64,000 nt of DNA, from assembly GCA_937884605.1 (NCBI GenBank), contig CALGDM010000030.1, positions 1 to 64,000 on the forward strand, given 5' to 3'. The translations under genes were made by a program, and so were the position numbers. The DNA comes from an uncultured Spiribacter sp. (lineage in GTDB: Bacteria > Pseudomonadota > Gammaproteobacteria > Nitrococcales > Nitrococcaceae). Shown in pieces: positions 17,318-26,320 of the stretch; position 1 is the stretch's first letter, and every line of letters begins with the position of its first letter. The notes under the pieces are model-generated. The model searched no databases and was not told where the DNA came from. It worked only from the letters and a program-made list of their open reading frames with translations.

Positions 17318-18345
17318 CGGGGGCGGCTCGCCACTACCGCTACACCGATCTGCACGCCGCCGGCGAGCCGGTGCGCATTGTCACCGACGGGGCCCCGGAC
17401 CTCGCGGGTGCCACCCTGCTCGAGAAACGGCGCGACGCGATGACCCGGCACGACATCGTGCGCCGACATCTAATGCTTGAGCCGCGCGGCCACGCCGATA
17501 TGTACGGCGTCTGGCCGACGCCGGCCGATCATCCCGACTGTGCACTGGCGGTGCTGTTTATGCACAACGAGGGCTACAGCACCATGTGCGGCCACGCCAC
17601 CATTGCCCTGGGGCGCTGGATGATCGACACCGGCATCGTCACGCCGACGCCCCCGGTCACGCATTTCAACCTGCAGTGCCCCTGTGGCCCCGTGGCCGTA
17701 CGCGTGGACACACCGGCCACCGGCCCGATCGGCGCGGTCAGCTTTGACAGTGTGCCGGTGTTTGCCGGCCCGCTGGCGCAGACGCTGACGCTGCCCGGCC
17801 ATGGCGTGGTCAGCGTCGATATCGCCTATGGCGGCGCCTACTACGCGATCGTGCCGGCCCGTCGGCTGGGCCTTGATCTGGCCACCACCCCCACGGAATC
17901 GCTGGTGCAGGCGGGACGCGACATCATTCGGGCGGGGCGCGAGCAGCTGGTGATCCGACACCCCGATGCCGCGGATCTGGGCTTTCTGTATGGCTGCATC
18001 GTCACCGACGACCGGTTGCCCGGCGAATCGTCTGCCACGCGCAACCTGTGCATCTTCGGCGGTGGTCAGGTCGATCGCAGTGCCACTGGATCGGGGATTG
18101 CCGCGCGTCTGGCGCTTGCCCATCAGCAGGGGCTGATCGGCCCGGGGCAGGCCTGCGACGTGGCGGGGCTGAGCGGGATCGCATTTCGCGGCGTGATCCG
18201 CGACGTGGATGGCGATGGACGACTCATCGTGACGGTGACCGGGACCGGTCACTACAGCGGCCATGGCAGCTTCGAGGTCGAGACCGACGACCCCCTGCAC
18301 GACGGCTTCGAGGTGCCGGCGCGGCTCGCCGATCCTGCCAGCTAG
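17314..18345 (+). CDS. trans-3-hydroxy-L-proline dehydratase (proline racemase family, Cys/Thr type)
   Basis: 343 residues. The first catalytic cysteine is kept (STMCGHATIA), but at the second site DRSATGSG carries threonine where the epimerase upstream has cysteine. Cys/Thr pairs mark trans-3-hydroxy-L-proline dehydratases, which eliminate water to give pyrroline-2-carboxylate, the substrate of the OCD-family reductase two genes upstream. The paralogous pair in one operon therefore splits into epimerase and dehydratase by an active-site residue that can be read directly. Confidence 0.85.
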   Translation: MTGAARHYRYTDLHAAGEPVRIVTDGAPDLAGATLLEKRRDAMTRHDIVRRHLMLEPRGHADMYGVWPTPADHPDCALAVLFMHNEGYSTMCGHATIALGRWMIDTGIVTPTPPVTHFNLQCPCGPVAVRVDTPATGPIGAVSFDSVPVFAGPLAQTLTLPGHGVVSVDIAYGGAYYAIVPARRLGLDLATTPTESLVQAGRDIIRAGREQLVIRHPDAADLGFLYGCIVTDDRLPGESSATRNLCIFGGGQVDRSATGSGIAARLALAHQQGLIGPGQACDVAGLSGIAFRGVIRDVDGDGRLIVTVTGTGHYSGHGSFEVETDDPLHDGFEVPARLADPAS

Positions 18346-18609
18346 TCAGGCCGGCTTGAGGATGACCTGATCACTGCCCGAGCTGGCCAGCCGATAGGGC
18401 ACGGCGCTGCAGGCAAAGCGGCGGATGATGCGTTGCGCCTGGGCATGGGCCTCGCGCGAGGGGCCACTGATGACGATGTCACGACCGTGGTATTCAACGC
18501 GACAACTCCGCTCCGCAACGCCTGCCATGAAACCATCCCCGCGTGTTTTGATGCACTGCAAAGGCGCGGAGTCTGACGCTGGGGCAGGCGGGAGTAAAGG
18601 CTCCGTCAT
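18346..18609 (-). CDS. Small hypothetical protein downstream of modC
   Basis: 87-codon frame that I do not recognise. It begins with a proline/alanine-rich stretch and has a basic central part (HGRDIVISGPSREAHAQAQRII) but no signal peptide or membrane segment. It follows modC by nine bases on the same strand with AAAGGCGA before its ATG, so it may be the last gene of the mod operon. Its end abuts the opposing trans-3-hydroxyproline dehydratase gene. The phrase with GPS and IIRRF resembles a small KH- or ACT-like fold, but this is a guess. Confidence 0.5.
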   Translation of the reverse strand: MTEPLLPPAPASDSAPLQCIKTRGDGFMAGVAERSCRVEYHGRDIVISGPSREAHAQAQRIIRRFACSAVPYRLASSGSDQVILKPA

Positions 18610-18618
18610 TCGCCTTTA

Positions 18619-19698
18619 TCAATGATTGACGCCAAGTACCTCGGGTCGGATCAATGCATGCAGACGTCGGCCCGGCTCGAGCCGCAGGGCCGCTACTGAC
18701 TGGCGGGTCACATGGGTCCACAACGCGGCACGATGGCCCACGGCCAGACGCACGCGCACCACCCCCTCGCGCTCGGTCTCAAGGGTTTCGACCCGCACCG
18801 GCAGACTGTTGAGCATGCTGGTGGCCATGGGCGGTTCCAGACTCAGCACCACATCGCGGGCGCTGACCCGCAGCATCACCGGCGCCCCTGAACCGGCGCT
18901 GATACCGCTTACCCGAAGCCGCCCGGCATCGGTCGCCAGAGTGGTCAGCCCCCAGTCATTGTCCCGGGCCACCACCCGGCCCGGCCACAGAACGGCCGGT
19001 TCAGTCAGCCCCAGAAAGGGCCAGTAATCCGGCGCCGAGAACAGCTCGCTGACCGGGGCCTGGGTAATCAGCTGCCCGGCCTGCATGAGGATCATGCGAT
19101 TCGCCAGCGAGAGCACCTCGTGACAGGCGTGGGTGACCACCAGCAGCCGCACGCCGAAGCGCTCGGGAATGGCGCGCAGCAGCGGCATGATCTCGCTTTG
19201 TCGCGCGGCATCCAGCCCGCTCAGGGGCTCATCGAGCAACAGGATCCGCGGCCCGGCGAGCAGCGCCCGGCCCAGTGCCACGCGCTGCGACTCACCGCCG
19301 GAGAGCGCTGCGGGGCTCTGATCAAGCAGCGCTCGCAGGCCGAGACCGTCGATGACCTCGGCGCGACCGGGGCCGTCACCACGCCGCCGGCGCTCGGCAA
19401 AATCCAGGTTTTCGCGGGCACTGAGGTGGGGAAACAACCGCGTATCCTGAAACACCAGACCAACGGCACGGCGATGCGGAGGCAGCCGCCCCTCCGGACC
19501 CTGCCAGTGCTGATCGCCATGCCGGATGCGGCCCTGGCAAGCGGGCTCGAGCCCTGCCAGGCAGCGCAGCAGGGTTGTCTTGCCGCAGCCGGACGGACCA
19601 AACAGCGCGGTAATCCCCGACTCCAGCCGATCCGCCGCCCGCAGCCGAAACCCCGGACGCTCGAGGGTCAGATCAAACTCAAGCGGCGACGCAGTCAC
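18619..19698 (-). CDS. modC: Molybdate ABC importer ATPase ModC
   Basis: 359 residues. The ABC domain has Walker A GPSGCGKTT, Q-loop LVFQDTRLFPHLS, signature ALSGGESQRVALGRAL, Walker B ILLLDEPLSGLD and H-loop VVTHACHEV. From about residue 290 there is a C-terminal molybdate-binding (Mop/TOBE) domain with LRVSARDVVLSLEPP and SMLNSLPVRV. It overlaps modB by four bases. Confidence 0.95.
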   Translation of the reverse strand: MTASPLEFDLTLERPGFRLRAADRLESGITALFGPSGCGKTTLLRCLAGLEPACQGRIRHGDQHWQGPEGRLPPHRRAVGLVFQDTRLFPHLSARENLDFAERRRRGDGPGRAEVIDGLGLRALLDQSPAALSGGESQRVALGRALLAGPRILLLDEPLSGLDAARQSEIMPLLRAIPERFGVRLLVVTHACHEVLSLANRMILMQAGQLITQAPVSELFSAPDYWPFLGLTEPAVLWPGRVVARDNDWGLTTLATDAGRLRVSGISAGSGAPVMLRVSARDVVLSLEPPMATSMLNSLPVRVETLETEREGVVRVRLAVGHRAALWTHVTRQSVAALRLEPGRRLHALIRPEVLGVNH

Positions 19699-20366
19699 AG
19701 CCCGATCCCCGGACGCCGCCGGCCATTGAGCGTGTAGATGGCCAGCAGCGCCACAAACGAGAACACCAGCAGCCCGGCGGACAGGGCATGCGCCGCCGCG
19801 TAGTCGAGCGTCTCAACATGCTCGTAGATCGCGATGGCAACGGTGCGCGTCTCGCCCGGCAGACTGCCGCCCACCATCAGGATCGCGCCAAACTCCCCCA
19901 GTGTGTGGGCAAACCCGAGCACGATGGCAGTCACAAAACCGCGCCCCGCCAGCGGACAGGCCACCGTCAAAAACGCATCCAGGCGGTTTGCCCCCAGCAT
20001 GGCGGCGGTCTCCAGTGGCCGTGGGCCGATCCCGCGAAAGGCATCGCGCAGCGGTTGGACAACAAACGGCAGCGAATACAGCACCGAGGTAATCACCAGC
20101 CCGGCAAAGCTGAACGTGAGGGTTTCGCCAGTCACCGCCAGCCACGGCCCTCCCACTGGCCCCTGCGGGGCAAGCAGGATGAGCATGTAGAAGCCGAGCA
20201 CCGTTGGTGGCAGCACCAGTGGCAGGGCCACCACCGCATCCACCGCCACCCGCCAGCGACTGCGGCCCATGGCCAGCCACCAGGCCAGCGGGGTGCCCAG
20301 CACCAGCAACACCGCGACGGTCACGCTGGCAAGCTGGAGACTGATCCACACCGGGGTAAGGTTCAT
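19695..20366 (-). CDS. modB: Molybdate ABC importer permease ModB
   Basis: 223-residue inner-membrane permease with about five membrane segments. The EAA coupling loop is ETAAMLGANRLDAFLTVACPLAGRG (key residues E-A, G, P-L) and the ModB-type stretch is GFAHTLGEFGAILMVGGSLPG. It sits between modA and modC with four-base overlaps on both sides. Confidence 0.95.
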   Translation of the reverse strand: MNLTPVWISLQLASVTVAVLLVLGTPLAWWLAMGRSRWRVAVDAVVALPLVLPPTVLGFYMLILLAPQGPVGGPWLAVTGETLTFSFAGLVITSVLYSLPFVVQPLRDAFRGIGPRPLETAAMLGANRLDAFLTVACPLAGRGFVTAIVLGFAHTLGEFGAILMVGGSLPGETRTVAIAIYEHVETLDYAAAHALSAGLLVFSFVALLAIYTLNGRRRPGIGL

Positions 20367-21169
20367 GGCGAGGGCCCCGCGGCGCGATAACCAAACGCGG
20401 CCAGAACGTCGGCCGCCGCCGGCCCGCGCAGAAACGCGAGGAAGGCACGGGCCTGATCAGCGGATGCCGACCCCGCCAGAATGACGGCATCCTGACGGAT
20501 CGGGGCGTGCAGCCGGCCAGCCACGCGCTGATAGTCGCCGGCGGGACGATTCTCGAGGCGGGTGTAGGAGGCGGCAACCAGGGCATGGCTGACGTTGCCG
20601 GTGGCCAGATACTGCAGGGCCTGCCCGACGTTCTGCCCCTGAATGACCCGATCACTCAACGCCGACCACTGCCCGGTTGCCTGCAACGCCTCGCGGGCGG
20701 CCCGACCGTACGGAGCCAGTGCCGGATTGGCGATGGCGAGCCGCGTCACTGACGGCCGCTGCAGGCCGGCCAGTCCATCGGCGGGCAGTTCGATACCGGG
20801 CCGGGCCCACAACACGAGCCGACCGCGGGCGTAGGTCATGCGCGAGCCGGTAAGCGCCGTGCCCTCGCTCACCAGCCGCTGCGGCCGGGCCTGATCAGCG
20901 GCCAGAAAGACATCGTAGGGGGCGCCCTGAGTGATCTGGGCGTAGAGCTGGCCGGTGGCGCCCGCGCTGATCTGCAGCGCGGGGCCGCCCTGCTGGCGAT
21001 AGACCTCGGCCAGCGCCTCGAGAGGGGCCAGAAAGTTCGAGGCGACCGCCACTTTCAGCGGCGCGGCGGCGGCGGGCGAGACAATCACCAGCAACAGGCC
21101 GGCGAGCAGCCACTGCCGCAGTGCTGAACCACGCCTCGCGCCGAGCGCCGATGCGGCCTGATCGCTCAT
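20363..21169 (-). CDS. modA: Periplasmic molybdate-binding protein ModA
   Basis: 268 residues. An N-terminal signal segment (WLLAGLLLVIVSPAAA) precedes the mature start PLKVAVASNFLAPLEAL, the usual ModA opening, and SAGATGQLYAQITQGAPYDVFLAAD lines the oxyanion site (key residues S-G-T, P-D-V-F, D). It is the first gene of modABC. The 54-base spacer to the divergent asmA must hold both promoters; I saw no clear ModE box in it. Confidence 0.93.
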   Translation of the reverse strand: MSDQAASALGARRGSALRQWLLAGLLLVIVSPAAAAPLKVAVASNFLAPLEALAEVYRQQGGPALQISAGATGQLYAQITQGAPYDVFLAADQARPQRLVSEGTALTGSRMTYARGRLVLWARPGIELPADGLAGLQRPSVTRLAIANPALAPYGRAAREALQATGQWSALSDRVIQGQNVGQALQYLATGNVSHALVAASYTRLENRPAGDYQRVAGRLHAPIRQDAVILAGSASADQARAFLAFLRGPAAADVLAAFGYRAAGPSP

Positions 21170-21223
21170 GTTTCCCTTTCGGCGTTATGATCCCAGTTGA
21201 CATCGTAACAAGAGAGCCATCGC

Positions 21224-22708
21224 ATGAGGGTGCTGTTCATTGTGCTCGGCGGAATCACCGCGCTGATTGTGACGGGCATTGGCGCGCTGTTGCTGCTGTT
21301 CGATCCGAACGACTACCGCGACTCGCTGACCACCGCGGTCGAGGACCAGCTCGGCCGCTCGTTTGTCATCGAGGACGAAATCGGCTGGAGCCTGTTCCCG
21401 CGGCTCAGCCTTGAGCTGGGCGGCATTCGTCTGGGCAGCGGCGATGGATTTGGCGATACCCCGCTGCTCAGCGCCGAGGGCGTGAGCGCGGGCATGGCCG
21501 TCATGCCGCTGCTCTCGGGCCAGATCCAGCTGGAAACCCTCAACATTGATCAGCCGACCGTGCGGCTCATTCGCAACCAATCCGGACAAGCCAACTGGCA
21601 GATCGGCACCGCTGGTGCCGAGGCCGGTGAGAGCGGCGGCGCCGGCAGCACGACCAGCGGACTGCCCGACTGGCTGGCCGGGCTGAGCCTGGGCGGGATC
21701 GATCTGTCCGACGGGCAACTGTTCTACACCGATCAGACCACTGGCGAGCGCCTCGCTGCCGATCCGGTCAACCTGGATCTGGGGGCCATCGCCCTGGGCC
21801 AGACCGCGCCGATCACCTTTGAAGCGGCGATCGAGCGCGATGGCGAGCAGTGGCAGACGCGCATTGATGGCGATCTGATCGTGCGCCGCGATCACACCCT
21901 GTCACTACGCGACACCGCAGTCAGCGCCAACGACCTGACGCTGACCGAGCTCAACGCGGATGTCGTCCAGACCGCCGAGGGCTGGCGTATTCATCCGCTG
22001 GCCGCACAGTTCTACGAGGGCGAGTATAGCGGGGACATTCGCCTGGGCAGCCAGCAGAGCCGCATGCCGATCGCCTTTGACGAAGGGCTCAACGGCGTCG
22101 CCATGGGGCCGCTGCTCGAGGCGCTGACCGGCATCAAGCGCCTGACCGGTACCGCCGGCATCAACGCCGACGGGGACATGGCCCTTTCGAGCGGTGCCGA
22201 GCCCCTGGGCACCCTTAACGCCCGCGGCGATTTCAGCATCCGTGATGGTGCCATTCAGGGCGTCAACATCGCCCGGCTGATCCGCGAAGCGCTGGCCCGC
22301 CTCAATGGCGAGACCCCACCCGCCGCCGATGCCAACCCGAGCACCGACTTCACCAGCCTGACCGGCAGCGTAGTAGTGCGCGATGGCGTGGCCCGCAGCG
22401 ATGATATCGCCATGGACTCGCCGGTTCTGCGCCTGCGCGGCGAGGGCCAGACCGACCTGGCCGCGCAGACCCTGGACTTCTCGCTGGATGTCAGCGTGGT
22501 GGGCAGCCTGCAGGGGCAGGGTGGCGAACCCCCCGAGGCGCTGCGGGGTGTGTCGATCCCGCTGCAGATCGAGGGCGCCTGGAGCGAGCCGTCGGTGCGC
22601 CTCAACATCGCCCGGGTGCTGCAGCAAAGCCAGGGCACGCAGATCCGCGAGCGGGTCGAAGAAGAGGTCGACAACCTCCGCGACCGACTGGAGGGACTCC
22701 TCAATTGA
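21224..22708 (+). CDS. AsmA-family protein
   Basis: 494 residues. An N-terminal membrane anchor ([22 protein letters not shown]) is followed by [22 protein letters not shown], the AsmA opening, and a large beta-rich periplasmic part. The C-terminal AsmA domain contains [17 protein letters not shown] and [16 protein letters not shown]. The family is linked to lipid transport and envelope assembly between inner and outer membrane. Its stop overlaps the mutY start (TGATG). The asmA-mutY-yggX order is common in gammaproteobacteria. Confidence 0.88.
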   Translation: MRVLFIVLGGITALIVTGIGALLLLFDPNDYRDSLTTAVEDQLGRSFVIEDEIGWSLFPRLSLELGGIRLGSGDGFGDTPLLSAEGVSAGMAVMPLLSGQIQLETLNIDQPTVRLIRNQSGQANWQIGTAGAEAGESGGAGSTTSGLPDWLAGLSLGGIDLSDGQLFYTDQTTGERLAADPVNLDLGAIALGQTAPITFEAAIERDGEQWQTRIDGDLIVRRDHTLSLRDTAVSANDLTLTELNADVVQTAEGWRIHPLAAQFYEGEYSGDIRLGSQQSRMPIAFDEGLNGVAMGPLLEALTGIKRLTGTAGINADGDMALSSGAEPLGTLNARGDFSIRDGAIQGVNIARLIREALARLNGETPPAADANPSTDFTSLTGSVVVRDGVARSDDIAMDSPVLRLRGEGQTDLAAQTLDFSLDVSVVGSLQGQGGEPPEALRGVSIPLQIEGAWSEPSVRLNIARVLQQSQGTQIRERVEEEVDNLRDRLEGLLN

Positions 22709-23733
22709 TGGCGGTGGCGGTGCTCGAGTGGTTCGAGCGCGAGGGCCGTCATGATCTGCCCTGGCAGCATCCGGCGACGCCCTATCGGGTGTGGATCTCG
22801 GAGGTAATGCTGCAACAGACTCAGGTCACCACCGTGATCGGCTACTTTGAGCGTTTCATGGCCCGGTTTCCCGACGTCGAGACACTGGCGGCGGCGAGTC
22901 TCGACGAGGTGCTCAGGTATTGGGCGGGACTGGGTTACTACGCCCGCGCCCGCAACCTGCATCGCTGCGCACAGCGACTGGTGGACGAGCACTCGGGCGT
23001 CTTTCCGGATGACCTCGATGCGGTGGCCGATCTGCCCGGGATTGGCCGCTCCACCGCCGCCGCCATCCTGTCGCTGTCGCGCGGCGCACCGGAGGCGATC
23101 CTCGATGGCAACGTCAAACGGGTACTGGCGCGCTACTTTGCCGTGCCCGGCTGGCCCGGGCGCAGCGCCGTCGCCCGCGAGCTGTGGGCATGCAGCGAGG
23201 CGGTAACGCCCAACCAGCGAACCGGTGACTTCAACCAGGCCATGATGGACCTGGGCGCAACGGTCTGTACCCGGCAGCCCCAGTGTCCGCGCTGCCCGCT
23301 GCAGTCGGGCTGCCAGGCGTTCGCGCAGGGCAACCCGGGCGCCTATCCCGGCCGCAAGCCGAAGCGCGAGAAACCGCTGCGAACCACCACCATGATGATC
23401 ATCCACAGCCCCGAAGGGATATTGCTCGAGCGCCGGCCGCCCACGGGGATCTGGGCCGGACTCTGGTCGCTGCCCGAGGCGACAGCGCCGGCCGAGGACT
23501 GGGCACGGGACGAGCGCCGGCTGGAGATTCAGCTGATGGATGATGCCCTGTCGCCGCTGCGCCACGAATTCACGCATTACAGCCTGATGATCCAACCGGT
23601 TCGCGCAAGGTTGCTGGCCGATCACGGCATCGATGACGCCGACCGGCTCTGGTATAAACCGCACGCAGACAACGCACCCGGGCTGCCGGCCCCGGTGCAA
23701 CGCCTACTCCAGCAAGAGGAGCCCCAGTTATGA
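22708..23733 (+). CDS. mutY: A/G-specific adenine DNA glycosylase MutY
   Basis: 341 residues. A helix-hairpin-helix glycosylase domain has the catalytic glutamate in [11 protein letters not shown], the HhH in [14 protein letters not shown] and the catalytic aspartate in [13 protein letters not shown]. The four-cysteine 4Fe-4S cluster follows (C-x6-C-x2-C-x5-C). The C-terminal NUDIX-like domain recognises 8-oxoG. It removes adenine opposite 8-oxoguanine and complements the MutM at 59 kb. The ATG at 22708 overlaps the asmA stop. Confidence 0.96.
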   Translation: MAVAVLEWFEREGRHDLPWQHPATPYRVWISEVMLQQTQVTTVIGYFERFMARFPDVETLAAASLDEVLRYWAGLGYYARARNLHRCAQRLVDEHSGVFPDDLDAVADLPGIGRSTAAAILSLSRGAPEAILDGNVKRVLARYFAVPGWPGRSAVARELWACSEAVTPNQRTGDFNQAMMDLGATVCTRQPQCPRCPLQSGCQAFAQGNPGAYPGRKPKREKPLRTTTMMIIHSPEGILLERRPPTGIWAGLWSLPEATAPAEDWARDERRLEIQLMDDALSPLRHEFTHYSLMIQPVRARLLADHGIDDADRLWYKPHADNAPGLPAPVQRLLQQEEPQL

Positions 23734-24002
23734 GCGATGAGACCATCCACTGCATCAAACTCGGCCGCGAAGGCCAGAAGATGAAACGCCAGCCCTACCC
23801 CGGTGAACTGGGCGAACGGATCATGGCGAACGTCAGCCAGGAAGGCTGGAAGATGTGGCTGGGCCACCAGACGATGCTGATCAACGAGTATCGACTCTCG
23901 CCCATGGACCCAAAGGCGCGGACTTTTCTGGAGCAGGAGATGGAGAAGTTCTTTTTTGGCGAGGGTTCCGCACCGCCGCCGGATTTTCAGCCCGAGGACT
24001 GA
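23730..24002 (+). CDS. yggX: Oxidative damage protection protein YggX
   Basis: 90-residue small iron-trafficking protein of normal length. It has the conserved [13 protein letters not shown] opening with its single cysteine, [10 protein letters not shown] and [17 protein letters not shown]. It protects Fe-S enzymes against superoxide and limits Fenton chemistry. It overlaps mutY by four bases, so two oxidative-damage functions are translationally coupled. Confidence 0.95.
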   Translation: MSDETIHCIKLGREGQKMKRQPYPGELGERIMANVSQEGWKMWLGHQTMLINEYRLSPMDPKARTFLEQEMEKFFFGEGSAPPPDFQPED

Positions 24003-24027
24003 CCCGGGACGGCGGCACCGCCCCGGG
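24003..24027. terminator. Hairpin between convergent yggX and the NCS1 carrier gene
   Basis: CCCGGG and GGCGG on the left pair with CCGCC and CCCGGG on the right, with a two-base bulge, in the 37-base spacer between convergent genes. There is no U-run. A factor-assisted or bidirectional terminator is possible. Confidence 0.35.
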
Positions 24028-24039
24028 CCGTCGTCAATC

Positions 24040-25464
24040 TCAGCGCTTGACGATCACATAGTAGATCGAGGCACCCAGCAACGCACCGATCACCCAGGAG
24101 AACCCGGACAGGCTCTCGAGTGCCGGCACCCAGACCGTGCAGATAGAGAAAACCCCAGCAATGGCGAAGGCCATCATTGCGCGGCGGTTCCAGCCATTGT
24201 CGTAGAAGTACTGCCCGGTCTCATCGCTCGAGAACAGTGCATTGAGATCAATGCTCTGCGATTTCACCAGATAGTAATCGGCGATCATGATGCCGTAGAC
24301 CGGCGCGAGAATGGCGCCGAGGGTATTCACGAAGCCGAAGATGCCGATCTGCGAAATCGTCGAGACCCATAGCCCGCCGATGATGAAACCGCATACCGAG
24401 GTGATGGCACCACCGACCCTGAAATCGATCCTGGATGGGGCGAGGTTGGCCAGGTCATAGGCCGGCGGAATGAAGTTGGCCACCAGATTGATGCCGACGG
24501 TGGCGGCGAAGAACATCAGCGCCGCGATGATCGTGAGCGGCAGCGAATCGACACGCTCGACCATTTCAGTGGGATTGGTGACGGTCTCACCGAACACCAC
24601 CGCCGTACCGGCGGTCACGATCAAGGCAATGAGCGAGAAGAACGCGATATTGAGCGGCAGGCCGTAGAAATTGCCCCTTTTCATCTGCCGCTCGCTCGCG
24701 ACGAAGCGCGAGAAGTCGCCATAGTTGATCACGACAGCCGCAAAGTAGGCGATCATCGTGCCCACAACGGCGAAGAACGCCGCCACGGAGCTGCCCTCGT
24801 AATCGCCCATGCCCTGGAAGATCGTGCCGAGCTGCGGGAGCAGATCGGAACCCGCCTCGAGCCAGATCAGCCCGGCCAGAATCAGCATGACGATATAGAC
24901 GAATGGGCCGGCAAAATTGAGAAAACGGCTGATCCAGTCGATCCCCCGCCAGAACAGCACCACCTGAAAGCTCCAGACAATGATGAAGGCGATCCAGGAC
25001 AGGGTGTTCATGCCCAGCAGCATTCCGCCGCTGTCCGCCGAACCGCCAAACAGCGAGAACAGAAGCATCGCCACGGCCGTCGAGGCAAAGTAGGTCTGGG
25101 CGCCGTACCAGAAGATCGCCACGATGCCGCGCACCATCGCCGGAAAATTGGCGCCGCGCACGCCCATGCTGACCCGCGCCATCACCGGAAAGGGGATGCC
25201 ATGCTCAACGCTCGGCCGCCCCATGAGATTGACCAGCCACATGACGAAAAAGCCGGCGATCAGGATCGCCAGAAACACGCTCCAGCCGTTGAGGCCATAG
25301 CTGATGAACAGCGACGCGGCCAGGGTGTAGCCAAACAACGACTGTACGTCGTTCGCCCAGACGTTGAAGATCTCGAAGGCGCCCCATTTTCGGGCAGACT
25401 TTGGAATCGGTGCCAGATCCTCGTTATAGAGCGACGGATCGCGGTTTTCGAGGCGGTCAGTCAT
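24040..25464 (-). CDS. NCS1-family nucleobase/allantoin/hydantoin cation symporter
   Basis: 474 residues with about 12 membrane segments. Family stretches are NEDLAPIPKSARKWGAFEIFNVW near the N-terminus, GRPSVEHGIPFPVMARVSMGVRGANFP (key residues G-F-P, R-G-A-N) and YGDFSRFVASERQMKRGNF. The start at 25464 follows GGGAGT; an upstream ATG at 25500 is less likely. It stands divergent from a GntR regulator followed by allantoin/ureidoglycolate genes, so a ureide or purine is the likely cargo. Confidence 0.9.
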   Translation of the reverse strand: MTDRLENRDPSLYNEDLAPIPKSARKWGAFEIFNVWANDVQSLFGYTLAASLFISYGLNGWSVFLAILIAGFFVMWLVNLMGRPSVEHGIPFPVMARVSMGVRGANFPAMVRGIVAIFWYGAQTYFASTAVAMLLFSLFGGSADSGGMLLGMNTLSWIAFIIVWSFQVVLFWRGIDWISRFLNFAGPFVYIVMLILAGLIWLEAGSDLLPQLGTIFQGMGDYEGSSVAAFFAVVGTMIAYFAAVVINYGDFSRFVASERQMKRGNFYGLPLNIAFFSLIALIVTAGTAVVFGETVTNPTEMVERVDSLPLTIIAALMFFAATVGINLVANFIPPAYDLANLAPSRIDFRVGGAITSVCGFIIGGLWVSTISQIGIFGFVNTLGAILAPVYGIMIADYYLVKSQSIDLNALFSSDETGQYFYDNGWNRRAMMAFAIAGVFSICTVWVPALESLSGFSWVIGALLGASIYYVIVKR

Positions 25465-25549
25465 CACGGGACTCCCTGCGTTTGCACCTGCATGGTGCAT
25501 TTTTGTTTAAAATCAGACGGTTAACGCAACACGAGCCTGCAATCATTAC

Positions 25550-25568
25550 GCATACGGATTTCGTATGC
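25550..25568. promoter_or_regulatory. Inverted repeat operator candidate before the GntR regulator
   Basis: GCATACG and CGTATGC form a perfect 7-base inverted repeat around a 5-base centre, in the spacer between the divergent NCS1 carrier and the GntR regulator. A second near-palindrome, TTGTGTACAA, lies near 25594-25604. Either could be the autoregulatory site. Confidence 0.5.
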
Positions 25569-25621
25569 AATCCGTTGGTCTGTTGGATACGATGTTGTGT
25601 ACAAAAATGGAGGCGAGAGAC

Positions 25622-26320
25622 TTGAGCGAGCAACGGGGCAAAACGAGCGATGAAGCGATCTATCAGGCTGTGCGCACGGCGATCGTTGACCACCGGCTGA
25701 GGCCCGGCGACCGTCTGCCGGAAGACACCCTGGGGCAGACCTTCGGCGTGAGCCGGACCAGTATCCGCAAAGTCCTGCAGCGGCTGTCCATCGATCGCCT
25801 GGTGGTGCAGCGACCGCGGCGCGGCGCCGAGGTCAATCGGCCCACCGCCAAGCAGGCGGCGGATGTATTCGCCAACCGGCGCCTCATCGAATGCGGCAGC
25901 ATCGCCGCGGTGGCCGAGCGCTTCACCGCCGAACACCGCGACGCGCTGCATGCACTGGTCGATCGCGAGCAGGCCGCCCGACGCGCCGGAGATCGAAGCG
26001 CGGCCATCAAGCACTCGGCGGATTTCCATACCCAACTGATGGCCGTCACCGATAATGAACTGACCCGGGCATTTGTCGAACAGCTGAGCTGTCTGTCATC
26101 GCTGATCATCGCGGTCTATGGCACGCAGCAAAGCATCGGCTGCGATTGCGGCGAGCACGATGAACTGCTGCGGCTACTCGAGGCCGGCGAGGTCGAGCGC
26201 GCTGCGCAATGGATGGATCACCATCTGCGAGCGATCGAAGCAAGCCTCGAGTTTGCTGATGACGCTCGTGATGCCCCCGACTTTTCCACGCTTTTCAACG
26301 ACTCGGAAATCGCTTCATGA
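25622..26320 (+). CDS. GntR-family (FCD) regulator of the purine/ureide module
   Basis: 232 residues with an N-terminal winged helix (LPEDTLGQTFGVSRTSIRKVL; key residues L-FGVSR-IRK) and an FCD domain with metal-site histidines in HSADFHTQLM and in the last helices. I chose the TTG at 25622 because GGAGG sits eight bases before it; ATGs at 25607 and 25565 are in frame, and the latter lies inside the inverted repeat. It overlaps the allantoinase gene by four bases and probably controls both that operon and the divergent carrier. Confidence 0.82.
   Translation: MSEQRGKTSDEAIYQAVRTAIVDHRLRPGDRLPEDTLGQTFGVSRTSIRKVLQRLSIDRLVVQRPRRGAEVNRPTAKQAADVFANRRLIECGSIAAVAERFTAEHRDALHALVDREQAARRAGDRSAAIKHSADFHTQLMAVTDNELTRAFVEQLSCLSSLIIAVYGTQQSIGCDCGEHDELLRLLEAGEVERAAQWMDHHLRAIEASLEFADDARDAPDFSTLFNDSEIAS

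Noticed and set aside
22255-23700. A 481-codon minus-strand frame opposite asmA and mutY
   Set aside because: MutY is unmistakable on the plus strand; the antisense product has no motifs and its composition is typical of shadow frames.
25565-25621. Longer N-terminus of the ureide GntR regulator
   Set aside because: The upstream ATG lies inside a perfect inverted repeat and lacks a ribosome site; the TTG at 25622 has GGAGG eight bases upstream.
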